From contig SIBG01000001.1 of the NCBI GenBank assembly GCA_009695305.1, forward strand, positions 38,478 through 102,477: DNA of 64,000 bases, in the 5' to 3' direction. Positions 37,991-50,063 of this stretch are shown piece after piece. The notes beneath the pieces were generated by a model that was not told the DNA's origin, searched no databases, and saw only the letters and a program-made list of their open reading frames with translations. This stretch comes from Opitutus sp. (GTDB taxonomy: Bacteria > Verrucomicrobiota > Verrucomicrobiia > Opitutales > Opitutaceae). Each line of letters opens with the position of its first letter. The first letter of the stretch is position 1. The position numbers and the translations under genes are program-made.

Positions 37991-40114
37991 TTAGTAGCCA
38001 AGCGCGCGGCCGGCCTGATAGACAATGAAGCTGAGAATCCAAGCGGTGCCAGTCATGTAGCACGTTTGAAAGATGGGCCATTTCCAGCCGTTGGTTTCAC
38101 GTTTTACGACGGCGATGGTGCTCATGCACTGCATCGCGAAGACGTAGAAAATCATCAGGGTGAAACAGACGAGCGGAGTGAAAAGCGCGCGACCGTCGGG
38201 CCATTTAGCGGCGAGCATCGCCTCGCGGAGTGGCGCGATGTCGTCATCCTTGGCTTCGGCGTTGAAGACGACGCCCATCGTCGAGACGAAGACCTCGCGG
38301 GCGGCGAACGAGCTGATGAGGCCGATGCCGATCTGCCAGTCGAAACCGAGCGGCGCGATGACCGGTTCGAGGGCATGGCCGGCGCGGCCGGCGAAGCTTT
38401 GGGCGAGTTGCTGCGTGGGTGTCGCGCCGGCCGGGGCCTTGGGATAGGCGGCGAAAAACCAGAGGATGATGCTGATGCCGAGAATGACCGTGCCGGCGCG
38501 GCGAAGAAAAATGTAGGCGCGCTCGAGCATGTGCCGTGCGACATCGCGCCAGCGCGGCAGCCGGTAGGGCGGCAGCTCCATGATCATGAGCGGCGGCACG
38601 CCTTTGAGCAGTGTGCGCTTAAACAGCCACGCGAAAGCGAACGCGCCAAACGTGCCGAGAAAATACATCAGCAGCATCAGGCCGACTTTGGCGCCGAGCG
38701 AGACGGTGCCGGTGGGCATAAGCGCAGCGATCATCAACAGGTAGACCGGCAGGCGCGCGGAGCAGCTCATGAGCGGCGCGACGAGGATCGTGACGAGGCG
38801 ATCTTTCGAATCCTCGATGGTGCGCGTGGCCATGATACCGGGAATGGCGCAGGCGTAGGAACTGAGGAGCGGGATAAAACTTTTGCCGTTGAGACCGACC
38901 CGGCTCATCAGGCGATCCATGATGAACGCGGCGCGCGCCATGTAGCCGGTGCTCTCGAGCAGGCCGATGAAGAAAAATAGAATCAGGATTTGCGGGAGAA
39001 ACTTCACCACGCCGCCCACGCCGCCGATTACCCCGGCGGTGACAAGGTCGCGCAGATCGCCGGCGGCCATCGTTTGCTTCACCCAGGTGGCGAGAGCGGA
39101 GGCTTGATCGTCGATCCAGTTCATCGGCGCTTCGGCGAGGGAGAAAATACTGACGAAGATCAGGGTCATCACCGCGGCCAGCGTCAGCCAGCCCCAGACC
39201 GGGTGCGTGACGACGGCGTCAATCTTGTCCGAGGCGGTCGGGCCGGTGTCGCCGGCGCGGAGGACGACTTCGGTGGCGATGCGGCCGATCGCGTCGTAGC
39301 GCGACGCGACGAGCGTGCCGGCCCAGTCAGTCCCCTCGCCGGCCCAGCGTTTTTGCCAGCTGTGCAGGATGTCGGCGGTGCGCGGGCTGAGCGGGGTGGA
39401 CCCGGCGACGCGCACGCTGTCCTGATCGGTGAGGAGGAGCAGAGCCTCGGCCCGCGCGATGAGGGGATGCTTACCGTCGTTCGCGGTGAGTGAGGCTTGC
39501 AACTCGGCGACGGCCGGTGCGATGGGTGCGGGGATGTCCCACGCGTGGCGCGAGAGCGGCAGATCGGGCCGGCTCATGGCGAGGCGGAGATCGATGACGC
39601 CTTTGCTGTTGCACGCTTCGCAGGCGATGACGGGGATGCCGAGTTCGTGTTCGAGGCGTGCAACGCGGACGTTGAGGCCGGCGGAGGCGGCGAGGTCCAT
39701 CATGTTGAGGACGACGATGACGGGGCGGCCGAGGTCTAGAATCTGGTGAACGAGGTAGAGGTTTCGCTCGAGGTTGGTGGCGTCGACGATGCAGAGGATC
39801 CGGTCAGGCTGCGGGGTGTCGGCGCGGCGGCCGAGGAGCACGTCACGGGTGACGGCTTCGTCGGGCGAGCGGGCGGCGAGCGAGTAGGTGCCGGGGAGAT
39901 CGACGACCGTAATCGGCTGACCGTGCTGGGAGTAGGCCGTGCCGATTTTTTTTTCAACGGTGACGCCAGGATAGTTGCCGACTTTTTGTTTCAGTCCTGT
40001 GAGCGCGTTGAAGAGCGTGCTCTTGCCGCAATTGGGATTGCCGACCAGCGCATAGACGGGCGTGCGCGAAGCGGCGGCGGCGGGGCCGGCGGAAATGTGC
40101 GGCGGCAACGCCAT
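37991..40114 (-). CDS. feoB: Ferrous iron transport protein B
   Basis: YALVGNPNCGKSTLFNALTGLKQKVGNYPGVTVEKK G1 motif; DLPGTYSL; C-terminal Gate/Nucleoside_rec TM segments. Confidence 0.95.
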   Translation of the reverse strand: MALPPHISAGPAAAASRTPVYALVGNPNCGKSTLFNALTGLKQKVGNYPGVTVEKKIGTAYSQHGQPITVVDLPGTYSLAARSPDEAVTRDVLLGRRADTPQPDRILCIVDATNLERNLYLVHQILDLGRPVIVVLNMMDLAASAGLNVRVARLEHELGIPVIACEACNSKGVIDLRLAMSRPDLPLSRHAWDIPAPIAPAVAELQASLTANDGKHPLIARAEALLLLTDQDSVRVAGSTPLSPRTADILHSWQKRWAGEGTDWAGTLVASRYDAIGRIATEVVLRAGDTGPTASDKIDAVVTHPVWGWLTLAAVMTLIFVSIFSLAEAPMNWIDDQASALATWVKQTMAAGDLRDLVTAGVIGGVGGVVKFLPQILILFFFIGLLESTGYMARAAFIMDRLMSRVGLNGKSFIPLLSSYACAIPGIMATRTIEDSKDRLVTILVAPLMSCSARLPVYLLMIAALMPTGTVSLGAKVGLMLLMYFLGTFGAFAFAWLFKRTLLKGVPPLMIMELPPYRLPRWRDVARHMLERAYIFLRRAGTVILGISIILWFFAAYPKAPAGATPTQQLAQSFAGRAGHALEPVIAPLGFDWQIGIGLISSFAAREVFVSTMGVVFNAEAKDDDIAPLREAMLAAKWPDGRALFTPLVCFTLMIFYVFAMQCMSTIAVVKRETNGWKWPIFQTCYMTGTAWILSFIVYQAGRALGY

Positions 40115-40117
40115 GAT

Positions 40118-40357
40118 TCAGGGTGCGGGCTCGACGAGGATGTGATCTGCGTCGGCTTTGCGAATGGTGAGGTGATAGCCGCGGACCGTAAGCTCAAGCG
40201 GGTCGCCGAGCGGCGCGGTGCGGACGAGCGAAACCGGCGCGCCAGCGAGGAGTCCCATTTCGCGAAACCGGAGGAAGGCGGGAGCGTTGGCCGGCACCTC
40301 GCGGACGGTGGCGGAGGCACCGACGGCGAGGGCCGAGAGCTTGATGGTGGCGGGCAT
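40118..40357 (-). CDS. feoA: FeoA family protein (copy 2)
   Basis: LRFREMGLLAGAPVSLVRTAPLGDPLELTVRGYHLTIRKADADHILVE. Confidence 0.88.
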   Translation of the reverse strand: MPATIKLSALAVGASATVREVPANAPAFLRFREMGLLAGAPVSLVRTAPLGDPLELTVRGYHLTIRKADADHILVEPAP

Positions 40358-40368
40358 CGCGGCGGCAG

Positions 40369-40626
40369 TCAGCGCCGGGCGATTTGCTCGACGAGGATTT
40401 GTTTCGCCGCACCGTGGCTGAGGCCGATGCGGTTGCCATCGACTTGGCAGAGAATCGTGGTGGTGCCGGAAACCTTTGTGATAAAGGCCGATTCACCAAG
40501 GCCCATTTCGCGCACGCGTTGGCAGAAGGCGGCGTCGCCGGCCAATTCGCACACGCGACCGAGCGCCCCGGCGGGGAGCTGGCAGAGCGGAATACGAGTG
40601 GTGGACGGTGGGTGACTCATGGACAT
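40369..40626 (-). CDS. feoA: FeoA family protein (copy 1)
   Basis: QRVREMGLGESAFITKVSGTTTILCQVDGNRIGLSHGAAKQILVE. Confidence 0.85.
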   Translation of the reverse strand: MSMSHPPSTTRIPLCQLPAGALGRVCELAGDAAFCQRVREMGLGESAFITKVSGTTTILCQVDGNRIGLSHGAAKQILVEQIARR

Positions 40627-40638
40627 TCGAGGCGGATT

Positions 40639-40653
40639 AACTGAGACTCAGTT
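40639..40653. promoter_or_regulatory. Palindromic operator candidate (Fur-like 7-1-7) upstream of feoA
   Basis: AACTGAG-A-CTCAGTT perfect 7-1-7 inverted repeat, 13 nt upstream of the feoA start. Confidence 0.6.
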
Positions 40654-40715
40654 TCAATGGATGCGCAAGAAAAAGGCCCGGGCGCGGTGAGCGCGGGCGG
40701 GCCTCGGGAATTTTC

Positions 40716-41123
40716 TTAACGGCGACGGCGTTTGACGGCGAGTTGGACGCCCGAGTAGCGGACGAGGTTTTGCAGGTGTTCGTATTGCTGCGGATCGATG
40801 TCTTTGGCGTCCTTCAGTTCCTGCTCGGCGCGCTTCATGGCGGCTTCGACGGCGTTTTCGTCGATTTTTTCCTCGGTGATGGCGTGTTCCGCCAAGACGT
40901 GGACCCGGTCCCCCTCGACTTCGGCAAAGCCCCCGCTGACGGCGAGCAAGCTGGTCTGGCCGTTCTTCGTCACGCGGAGTTCACCGTGCTCGATTTGGGT
41001 GAGCAGCGGGATGTGGCCCGGGAGGATGCCGACTTCGCCGGAGGTCGTCGGGAGGACGACCGTGTCGATGGTGTCGGAATAAACCCGCGCCTCGGGTGTG
41101 ACGATTTCGAGCGTGAGCGGCAT
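40716..41123 (-). CDS. atpC: ATP synthase epsilon subunit
   Basis: LEIVTPEARVYSDTIDTVVLPTTSGEVGILPGHIPLLTQIEHGELRV. Confidence 0.93.
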   Translation of the reverse strand: MPLTLEIVTPEARVYSDTIDTVVLPTTSGEVGILPGHIPLLTQIEHGELRVTKNGQTSLLAVSGGFAEVEGDRVHVLAEHAITEEKIDENAVEAAMKRAEQELKDAKDIDPQQYEHLQNLVRYSGVQLAVKRRRR

Positions 41124-41128
41124 GAGGA

Positions 41129-42574
<1,446 letters not shown>

Positions 42575-42596
42575 TTAGACGAGGGGTGGTTGAAAA

Positions 42597-43478
42597 TCAG
42601 GCGGCGAACTGGGCGGCGGCGATTTCAAGGATTTCTTGAGTGATGCCAGCTTGGCGGGCCTTGTTGTATTCGAGCGTGAGGTCACCGAGGAGTTTGGTCG
42701 CGTTGTCCTTCGCGGTTTTCATCGCGACCATGCGGGCGCTGTGCTCGGAGGCTTTGGCGTCGAGCGCGTGCTGGAAGACTTCGCGGTTCAGGTAAAGCGG
42801 GAGCAGCGATTCGAGAACGGTCGCGGCATCGGGCTCAAAGAGCATCTGGTTATCGACGGCCTTCGCGGCGGGCGCCGCGGTGAGGCCGGCGTCGGACCGG
42901 AGGTCGGCGATGACGTCCTTTACGCTGCTGAGCGGGAGCAACACCATGACGGTCGGCACCTGCACGAGCGTGTTGCGGAAGCGCGGCCAGATGATTTCGA
43001 CGGTGTCCACCGCGCCATCAAGAAATTGTTTTACCATGAACTCGGCGACAACCTTGATGTCGGCGAACGAGGTGCGGTCATTCGCGGGAAAATCGGCGAG
43101 CAGCTCGCGGCGCGTGCGGGCGATGAACTGCGCGCCCTTGCGGCCGATCACCGCGTATTTGGCTGGCGTCTTGATATCGGTGACGAGCTTAAGCACGTTG
43201 GAGTTGAGCGGGCCGCACAGGCCCTTGTCCGACGTGATAAGAATAATCCCGCGAGTCTTCACTTCGCGCTGGGAGAGGAAGGGATGCTGGGTGGCTTCGA
43301 CGCGGTCGGCGAGCGCGGCGAGCATCGAGGCCATGAGTTCGGCGTAAGGCCGGCCGGCGAGCGCGGCCTGCTGGGCCTTCTTCATCTTCGATGCCGCCAC
43401 CAACTCCATCGCCTTGGTGATCTGGCGGGTGTTCTTGACCGACTTGATGCGGCGGCGGATGTCGCGGGTGGAGGCCAT
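42597..43478 (-). CDS. atpG: ATP synthase gamma subunit
   Basis: MASTRDIRRRIKSVKNTRQITKAMELVAASKMKKAQ. Confidence 0.96.
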   Translation of the reverse strand: MASTRDIRRRIKSVKNTRQITKAMELVAASKMKKAQQAALAGRPYAELMASMLAALADRVEATQHPFLSQREVKTRGIILITSDKGLCGPLNSNVLKLVTDIKTPAKYAVIGRKGAQFIARTRRELLADFPANDRTSFADIKVVAEFMVKQFLDGAVDTVEIIWPRFRNTLVQVPTVMVLLPLSSVKDVIADLRSDAGLTAAPAAKAVDNQMLFEPDAATVLESLLPLYLNREVFQHALDAKASEHSARMVAMKTAKDNATKLLGDLTLEYNKARQAGITQEILEIAAAQFAA

Positions 43479-43555
43479 GAGGGATTTTCGGTGGGAGGTT
43501 TTCGATTTTGGGCGGACCGGCGGCGCCGGGCGAAAATCGAGAATCGAAAATTAGT

Positions 43556-45082
<1,527 letters not shown>

Positions 45083-45129
45083 CGGAAAAGGAGGGTTGGG
45101 AAGCGGGAAGCGGAAACGGGTGAGGGAAA

Positions 45130-45525
45130 TTAGACGGCGGCCGCGAGCGCGGCGAGCTGGCCGGAGACAGAGGATTCGTAGGTGTCGTCGCCGACGCGGA
45201 CGCGGAGGCCGGCGAGGAGCGAGTCGTTTTTCTTCGCGCGGGCGGCGACGGGGCGGGCGTATTTTTCGGACATCGCGGTGGCGATGGCGCCGAGCGTGGC
45301 TTCCTGGATGGCGCCGGCATGCTCGACGACGGCGAGACCGCGCGCGAACTCGGCGGCGACGAGCCGCTGGTAGGCTTTGAGCACCGCGAGCGTGTTCGCT
45401 GGACGGTGTTTCTCGATATACTCCAAGACGCCGGCGACCCGGTCGGCGGACAACGCGCCGTCGACCACGCTCAGTTTGAAAAACTGGCGCGAGAGGAGCT
45501 GGATTTGTTTTTTACCGGAGGCCAT
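45130..45525 (-). CDS. atpH: ATP synthase delta subunit
   Basis: Position between atpF and atpA; C-terminal [25 protein letters not shown] typical of OSCP/delta. Confidence 0.9.
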   Translation of the reverse strand: MASGKKQIQLLSRQFFKLSVVDGALSADRVAGVLEYIEKHRPANTLAVLKAYQRLVAAEFARGLAVVEHAGAIQEATLGAIATAMSEKYARPVAARAKKNDSLLAGLRVRVGDDTYESSVSGQLAALAAAV

Positions 45526-45543
45526 CGCGAAGCGCGGGAGAGG

Positions 45544-46107
45544 TTAGGCGTTGGTGAGCTCGCGCGAGGCGGCGTCGTTGTAGGCGGCGCGGTCAGCTTC
45601 GGTGAGCTTCTTCGCGAGGACGCGTTCGGTGGTGGTGACGACGAGGCGGGCGATTTCGTGGCGGGCATCGGCGAGCATTTTTTTGTGCTCGAGCTCGATG
45701 GACTGCTGGCCTTTTGCGAGGGCCTCGTTGGCTTTGGCCGTGGCTTCCTGAACCTGCTTGTCGAGATGATCCTTCGCGGACTTGCGCGCTTCGTCGATAA
45801 TGCGGGAGGCTTCGACCGAGGCTTGCTTGAGGAGGGCGGCGGTTTCCTGCTTGGTCGCGTCGAGCTTGGCCTTCATGTCGTCGGCGTATTTCAGGCCGAC
45901 GGCAATTTTCTGCTGGCGCTCATCAAGGGTCGCAAGGACGGGCTGGAAGGCGAACTTCCAGAGAATGAACGCGACGACCGAGAAATTCAGAATCTGCGCG
46001 AGGATGAACGGCCAGCTGATGCCGAAATCGCCGAGGATTTTGGAGACACCGCTGGCGGCTTCACCATGGGCGGCGGCTTGAGCGAGTAAGATCAGATGGG
46101 AGAGCAT
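45544..46107 (-). CDS. atpF: ATP synthase subunit b
   Basis: N-terminal TM segment followed by long helical DERQQKIAVGLKYADDMKAKL. Confidence 0.92.
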   Translation of the reverse strand: MLSHLILLAQAAAHGEAASGVSKILGDFGISWPFILAQILNFSVVAFILWKFAFQPVLATLDERQQKIAVGLKYADDMKAKLDATKQETAALLKQASVEASRIIDEARKSAKDHLDKQVQEATAKANEALAKGQQSIELEHKKMLADARHEIARLVVTTTERVLAKKLTEADRAAYNDAASRELTNA

Positions 46108-46169
46108 GACGGAAACGGGGAGAAGGGCCGCACCGGCGCGGGAAGCGCCGGCGCGGTGCGAGGGCAGGA

Positions 46170-46379
46170 TTACTTACCGAGGAACAACGCGTAGAACGCG
46201 ACGGCTTCGGCCAGCGCCATGCCGATGATGCCTTGCACGAGAATTTTCGTGGAGGCGCCAGGATTGCGGCCGACAGCTTCAGCGGCTTTAAAGCCGACAA
46301 GGCCGACGCCGATGGCGGCACCGAGGCAACCGAGGCCGCCTTGGATGGAGCCGGTGATTTCAGCGAGTGTGGTGATCAT
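46170..46379 (-). CDS. atpE: ATP synthase subunit c
   Basis: GLGCLGAAIGVGLVGFKAAEAVGRNPGASTKILVQGIIGMALAEAVAFYALF; essential Glu in MALAEAVAFY. Confidence 0.95.
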   Translation of the reverse strand: MITTLAEITGSIQGGLGCLGAAIGVGLVGFKAAEAVGRNPGASTKILVQGIIGMALAEAVAFYALFLGK

Positions 46380-46457
46380 GATGGTTTCTGTTGTTGTTGG
46401 TTGGATTGCCGCCGTCCGCACGCGAAGCACGGTCCCGGCGGGAAAGAGAGGGGAAAA

Positions 46458-47360
46458 TCAATGGGCGGCGTCTTTGGCGCCGTGGTCGTGCTCCGCGTGA
46501 TCGTCGCCGTGGTTACAGATCAGGCCGATGTAAACGCTGACGAGGAGCGTAAACACGAACGCCTGCACGAAGCCGATCAGCAGCTCGAGAAAATAGAACG
46601 GAGCGGGCAGCCCCCACTTTTGGATGCCGCTCATGGCGTGCATGAGATTCTCGCCGCCATAGATGTTGCCGAAAAGTCGGAAGGAGAGCGAAATGGGCCG
46701 GAAAAGAATGGAGATGATTTCGATCAGGCCGGCGGCAAAGAAAATCAGGAAGAGCGGATAATAGATGATGGCGGGAGTTTCCTTTTGGTCGGCCTTGTTG
46801 CCGAAGATGTCCTTAATGATGAACGCCGGACCGGCGAAGCGCAGGATGAAATAGAGCCAGCCGATGAACGCGACGACGGCGAGGGCGACGGTGCCGTTCA
46901 TATCGGCGTTGGCGGGACGGATGAGTTCCATCCAGTGGGATTCGCCGGGTTTCGAGTGGTCCAGCATGTAAATCGTGCCGACACCGGGGAGCAGGCCGCT
47001 CCAGTTTTGGATGAGAATGAAGGTGAACAGGCCGATGAGCAGCGGGAAGGAAGGTTTGGCAACTTTGTTGCCGACGATCGGGGCGGTGAGGTCGAGGATT
47101 CCCTGGACCAAATTTTCGACGATCGCCTGGCCGCGCGAAGGGATGAGTTGGGAGCGGCCGACGGCGAGGCGGATGGCGATGATCAGCGCGAGCGCGACGA
47201 TCCAACTGGTCACCATGCTGTTGGTGACGGGCAGTGGGCCGAGGTGAAACAGGGCTTCGGCGGTCGCTGATACACCCGCATGCGCTTCCGCGCCAAGCGC
47301 CGGCAGGCTCGTGGCGGCGAGCTTGGAAACCAAAAAGAGGATTTTTCTGACCCAGAGCAT
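46458..47360 (-). CDS. atpB: ATP synthase subunit a
   Basis: SLSFRLFGNIYGGENLMHAM motif with essential Arg; multi-pass membrane protein. Confidence 0.93.
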   Translation of the reverse strand: MLWVRKILFLVSKLAATSLPALGAEAHAGVSATAEALFHLGPLPVTNSMVTSWIVALALIIAIRLAVGRSQLIPSRGQAIVENLVQGILDLTAPIVGNKVAKPSFPLLIGLFTFILIQNWSGLLPGVGTIYMLDHSKPGESHWMELIRPANADMNGTVALAVVAFIGWLYFILRFAGPAFIIKDIFGNKADQKETPAIIYYPLFLIFFAAGLIEIISILFRPISLSFRLFGNIYGGENLMHAMSGIQKWGLPAPFYFLELLIGFVQAFVFTLLVSVYIGLICNHGDDHAEHDHGAKDAAH

Positions 47361-47513
47361 GAGAGGTTTGAAGCGGTAGTGAACCGAGGAAAGAAAAGCA
47401 GAAAGGCCAACGCCCCACCCTCCGTCAACCCCCGAAATCACACGGTGCAAAAATGATCCGGATCGAGCACGGGAGGAGAAAAAGAAAAACGCTTTTCACC
47501 CGCGACAGGTTGA

Positions 47514-48116
47514 TCATGGGATCGCGCTTCGGCAGGCGACCAGCGAACGGTGGCTCGAAGCGCGTTTTTGAAACACCGTTTCGTGCTCGAAGGGCCAGGG
47601 CTCGTCGACGAGCCGCCAAGCGGGGTGATGGCTGAGGGTGTGACGCGCGCTTTCGAAATAAGCCTCGTGATCCGTGCGAAAATAGAGGCGCGTCCCCTCC
47701 CCGGCGTGCAGCGCCGCGGCGTGGAGAAATTCCGGCTGCATCAGGCGGTGTTTATTGTGCCGCAATTTAGGCCACGGGTCTGGAAACAGAATGTAGATGG
47801 CCGCGAACGTGGCCTCAGCAGCGAGCGCGTGGAGAAAACCCAAGGCGTCGGCCCGCACAAAATGAAGATTCGATAATTTTGCACGGGCCTGCTTGCGATG
47901 GGCGCGCTCGATTCGTTCCTGGGCGATGTCGATGCCGACGCACCGCGCGGTGGGATGATGTTGCGCGAACGCCGTGAGGAAATGTCCATGGCCACAGCCG
48001 ATTTCCCACGTGAAAACTGCTTGAGGAGGAAGAATAGCGTCCAGCGTGGCACCAAGCTCTTGGTGACGCGCCTCCATGCGCGCCAAATAATCGGCCTGTC
48101 GGACGGGTTGCTCCAC
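47514..48116 (-). CDS. trmB: tRNA (guanine-N7-)-methyltransferase
   Basis: EIGCGHGHFLTAFAQHHPTARCVGIDIAQERIERAHRKQ; IYILFPDPWPKLRHNKHRLMQPEFL. Confidence 0.92.
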   Translation of the reverse strand: MEQPVRQADYLARMEARHQELGATLDAILPPQAVFTWEIGCGHGHFLTAFAQHHPTARCVGIDIAQERIERAHRKQARAKLSNLHFVRADALGFLHALAAEATFAAIYILFPDPWPKLRHNKHRLMQPEFLHAAALHAGEGTRLYFRTDHEAYFESARHTLSHHPAWRLVDEPWPFEHETVFQKRASSHRSLVACRSAIP

Positions 48117-48119
48117 GGT

Positions 48120-49997
48120 CTAGATGGCGGGGGGTGAGTTCGGTGTGGATGGGCCGCGGCCGGAGGCGATTAGCACCATCAAGATACTGATGTCGGCGGG
48201 ATTGACGCCGCTGATTCGACTAGCCTGCCCGAGGGTGGTCGGCTTGAATTCTGCAAGTTTTAGGGCGCTCTCGCGCCGCAGCCCGCGCACGGAAAGGAAA
48301 TCGAAGTCCGCCGGCAGCCTGATTTTTTCGATGTGGGACATTTTCTCGATCTGACGCTGCTCGCGAATCAGGTAGCCTTGGTAGCTAACGCGATAGAGCG
48401 CCTCATCCCTGATGGCGGCGGGTGCTTGCATGACGCGAGCTGGTAAGGAGGCGTTTGCTCGGTCTCGCCGGATGGCGTCTCCCCAAGTTCCTCCGTGGGT
48501 CCGGGTTTCCTCCAGAAATTGAACGAGATAATTTATTTGCTCTCGTTTACACTCGACTGACGTTAAACGTTTATTAGATAGTAAGTTATGTGTTTTTGAA
48601 TGGTGGGCTAGTCGCAATTCAGCGCTGCCGTGATTAAACAACAATCGGTGCTCTGCTCTACTTGTAAACATGCGGTAGGGCTCATTCGTGCCCTTGGTTG
48701 TGAGGTCGTCGATGAGCACACCGATGTAGGCCTCATTTCGTTGGATGAGCATGGGCGGCGCCCCGCGCACTTTGTTTGTCGCATTGACGCCGGCCACCAA
48801 GCCCTGCGCCGCGGCCTCTTCGTAACCCGAAGTCCCGTTGATCTGGCCGGCAAAAAACAGCCCCTCCACTTTCTTGGACTCCAGCGATTGAAAAAGCTGG
48901 GTAGGTGGGGCGAAATCATATTCGACCGCGTAGGCCGGCCGCAGAATAACAGCCTGTTCGAGTCCCGGAATGCTCTGGACCATTTGAACTTGAATATCGA
49001 ACGGCAGACTTGTTGACAACCCATTCACATAGAATTCGTTCGTTCCCCTACCCTCTGGTTCAAGGAAAAGCAGGTGTCGCGGTTTGTCGGAGAACCGAAC
49101 AAATTTGTCTTCGATGCTTGGGCAATACCTTGGCCCCGTGCCTTCTATGTGACCGCCATACATGGCCGACAAATGGAGGTTGTCTCTCACCAGGCTGGCC
49201 GTCTCCGCCGTGGTGTGGGTCATCCAACAGGAAACTTGTTCACATCCTGGCCTCCACCCTGCCCTCCTCTCCCCGGTCTGTTCCACGTGGAACAGATCCT
49301 CGCGCTCTCGGGTATCGTGGAAGGCAAATAGGGTCGGCGTGCTGTCTCCTTTCTGCTCCTGCATTTTCCCGAAATTGAGGCTGCGACCAAGCAATCTGGG
49401 TGGCGTTCCAGTCTTCAAACGGCGCAACTCAATTCCAGCACTGATAAGACTTCCAGAGAGCGTTTTAGCGCTAAAGTCCCCTAGCCGACCGCCCTCATTT
49501 TTGTTTTGGCCGATGTGCATGAGACCCCGCAGAAATGTCCCGGTCGTGATGATGACCGTTAGTCCCATGAATTCGATGTCTAGGTTTGTGCGGCAGCCCC
49601 TAATTTTGCCGTGGTCGAATATGAGTTCTGTTACCGTCGCCTGGAAAATCCGGAGATTCGGCTGCAACTCCAAAGTGTGCTTGAGTCGAAATTGGTAGGC
49701 TTTCTTGTCGCACTGAGCGCGTGGCGACTGAACCGCCAGTCCTTTTGATTCGTTGAGCAAGCGAAACTGGATCCCGGTCAGATCGGTGTTGATGGCCATT
49801 TCGCCGCCAAGTGCGTCGATCTCTCGGACGATCTGGCCCTTCGCCTGCCCACCAATCGCGGGGTTGCAACTCATCTGAGCGATCGTGTCGATGTTACCGG
49901 TAAGGAGTAGGGTAGAGGCCCCCATTCGAGCGGCAGCCAGCGCCGCCTCCACTCCGGCGTGTCCTGCTCCGCAAACGATTACGTCAAACTGTAACAC
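48120..49997 (-). CDS. mnmG: tRNA uridine-5-carboxymethylaminomethyl(34) synthesis enzyme MnmG
   Basis: [67 protein letters not shown] start at 49997. Confidence 0.95.
   Translation of the reverse strand: MLQFDVIVCGAGHAGVEAALAAARMGASTLLLTGNIDTIAQMSCNPAIGGQAKGQIVREIDALGGEMAINTDLTGIQFRLLNESKGLAVQSPRAQCDKKAYQFRLKHTLELQPNLRIFQATVTELIFDHGKIRGCRTNLDIEFMGLTVIITTGTFLRGLMHIGQNKNEGGRLGDFSAKTLSGSLISAGIELRRLKTGTPPRLLGRSLNFGKMQEQKGDSTPTLFAFHDTREREDLFHVEQTGERRAGWRPGCEQVSCWMTHTTAETASLVRDNLHLSAMYGGHIEGTGPRYCPSIEDKFVRFSDKPRHLLFLEPEGRGTNEFYVNGLSTSLPFDIQVQMVQSIPGLEQAVILRPAYAVEYDFAPPTQLFQSLESKKVEGLFFAGQINGTSGYEEAAAQGLVAGVNATNKVRGAPPMLIQRNEAYIGVLIDDLTTKGTNEPYRMFTSRAEHRLLFNHGSAELRLAHHSKTHNLLSNKRLTSVECKREQINYLVQFLEETRTHGGTWGDAIRRDRANASLPARVMQAPAAIRDEALYRVSYQGYLIREQRQIEKMSHIEKIRLPADFDFLSVRGLRRESALKLAEFKPTTLGQASRISGVNPADISILMVLIASGRGPSTPNSPPAI
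49279..49294. promoter_or_regulatory. parS-like ParB-binding site
   Basis: TGTTCCACGTGGAACA: perfect 16-bp palindrome matching the TGTTNCACGTGNAACA pattern. Confidence 0.8.
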
Positions 49998-50063
49998 TTT
50001 AATATAGAATTAGTTGAACAATTTTGTTATTGCTACCAGCGACTGGAGTCCAGTGCAGGCGAG

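Noticed and set aside
47999-48018. Second parS-like site (TTTCCCACGTGAAAAC) in trmB
   Set aside because: Only the central CACGTG plus weak flanks match; about four mismatches to the parS pattern, so not called.
49990-50062. AT-rich mnmG-mnmE spacer as oriC
   Set aside because: AT-rich, but no clear TTATNCACA DnaA boxes were seen and no dnaA/dnaN is nearby; insufficient for an origin call.
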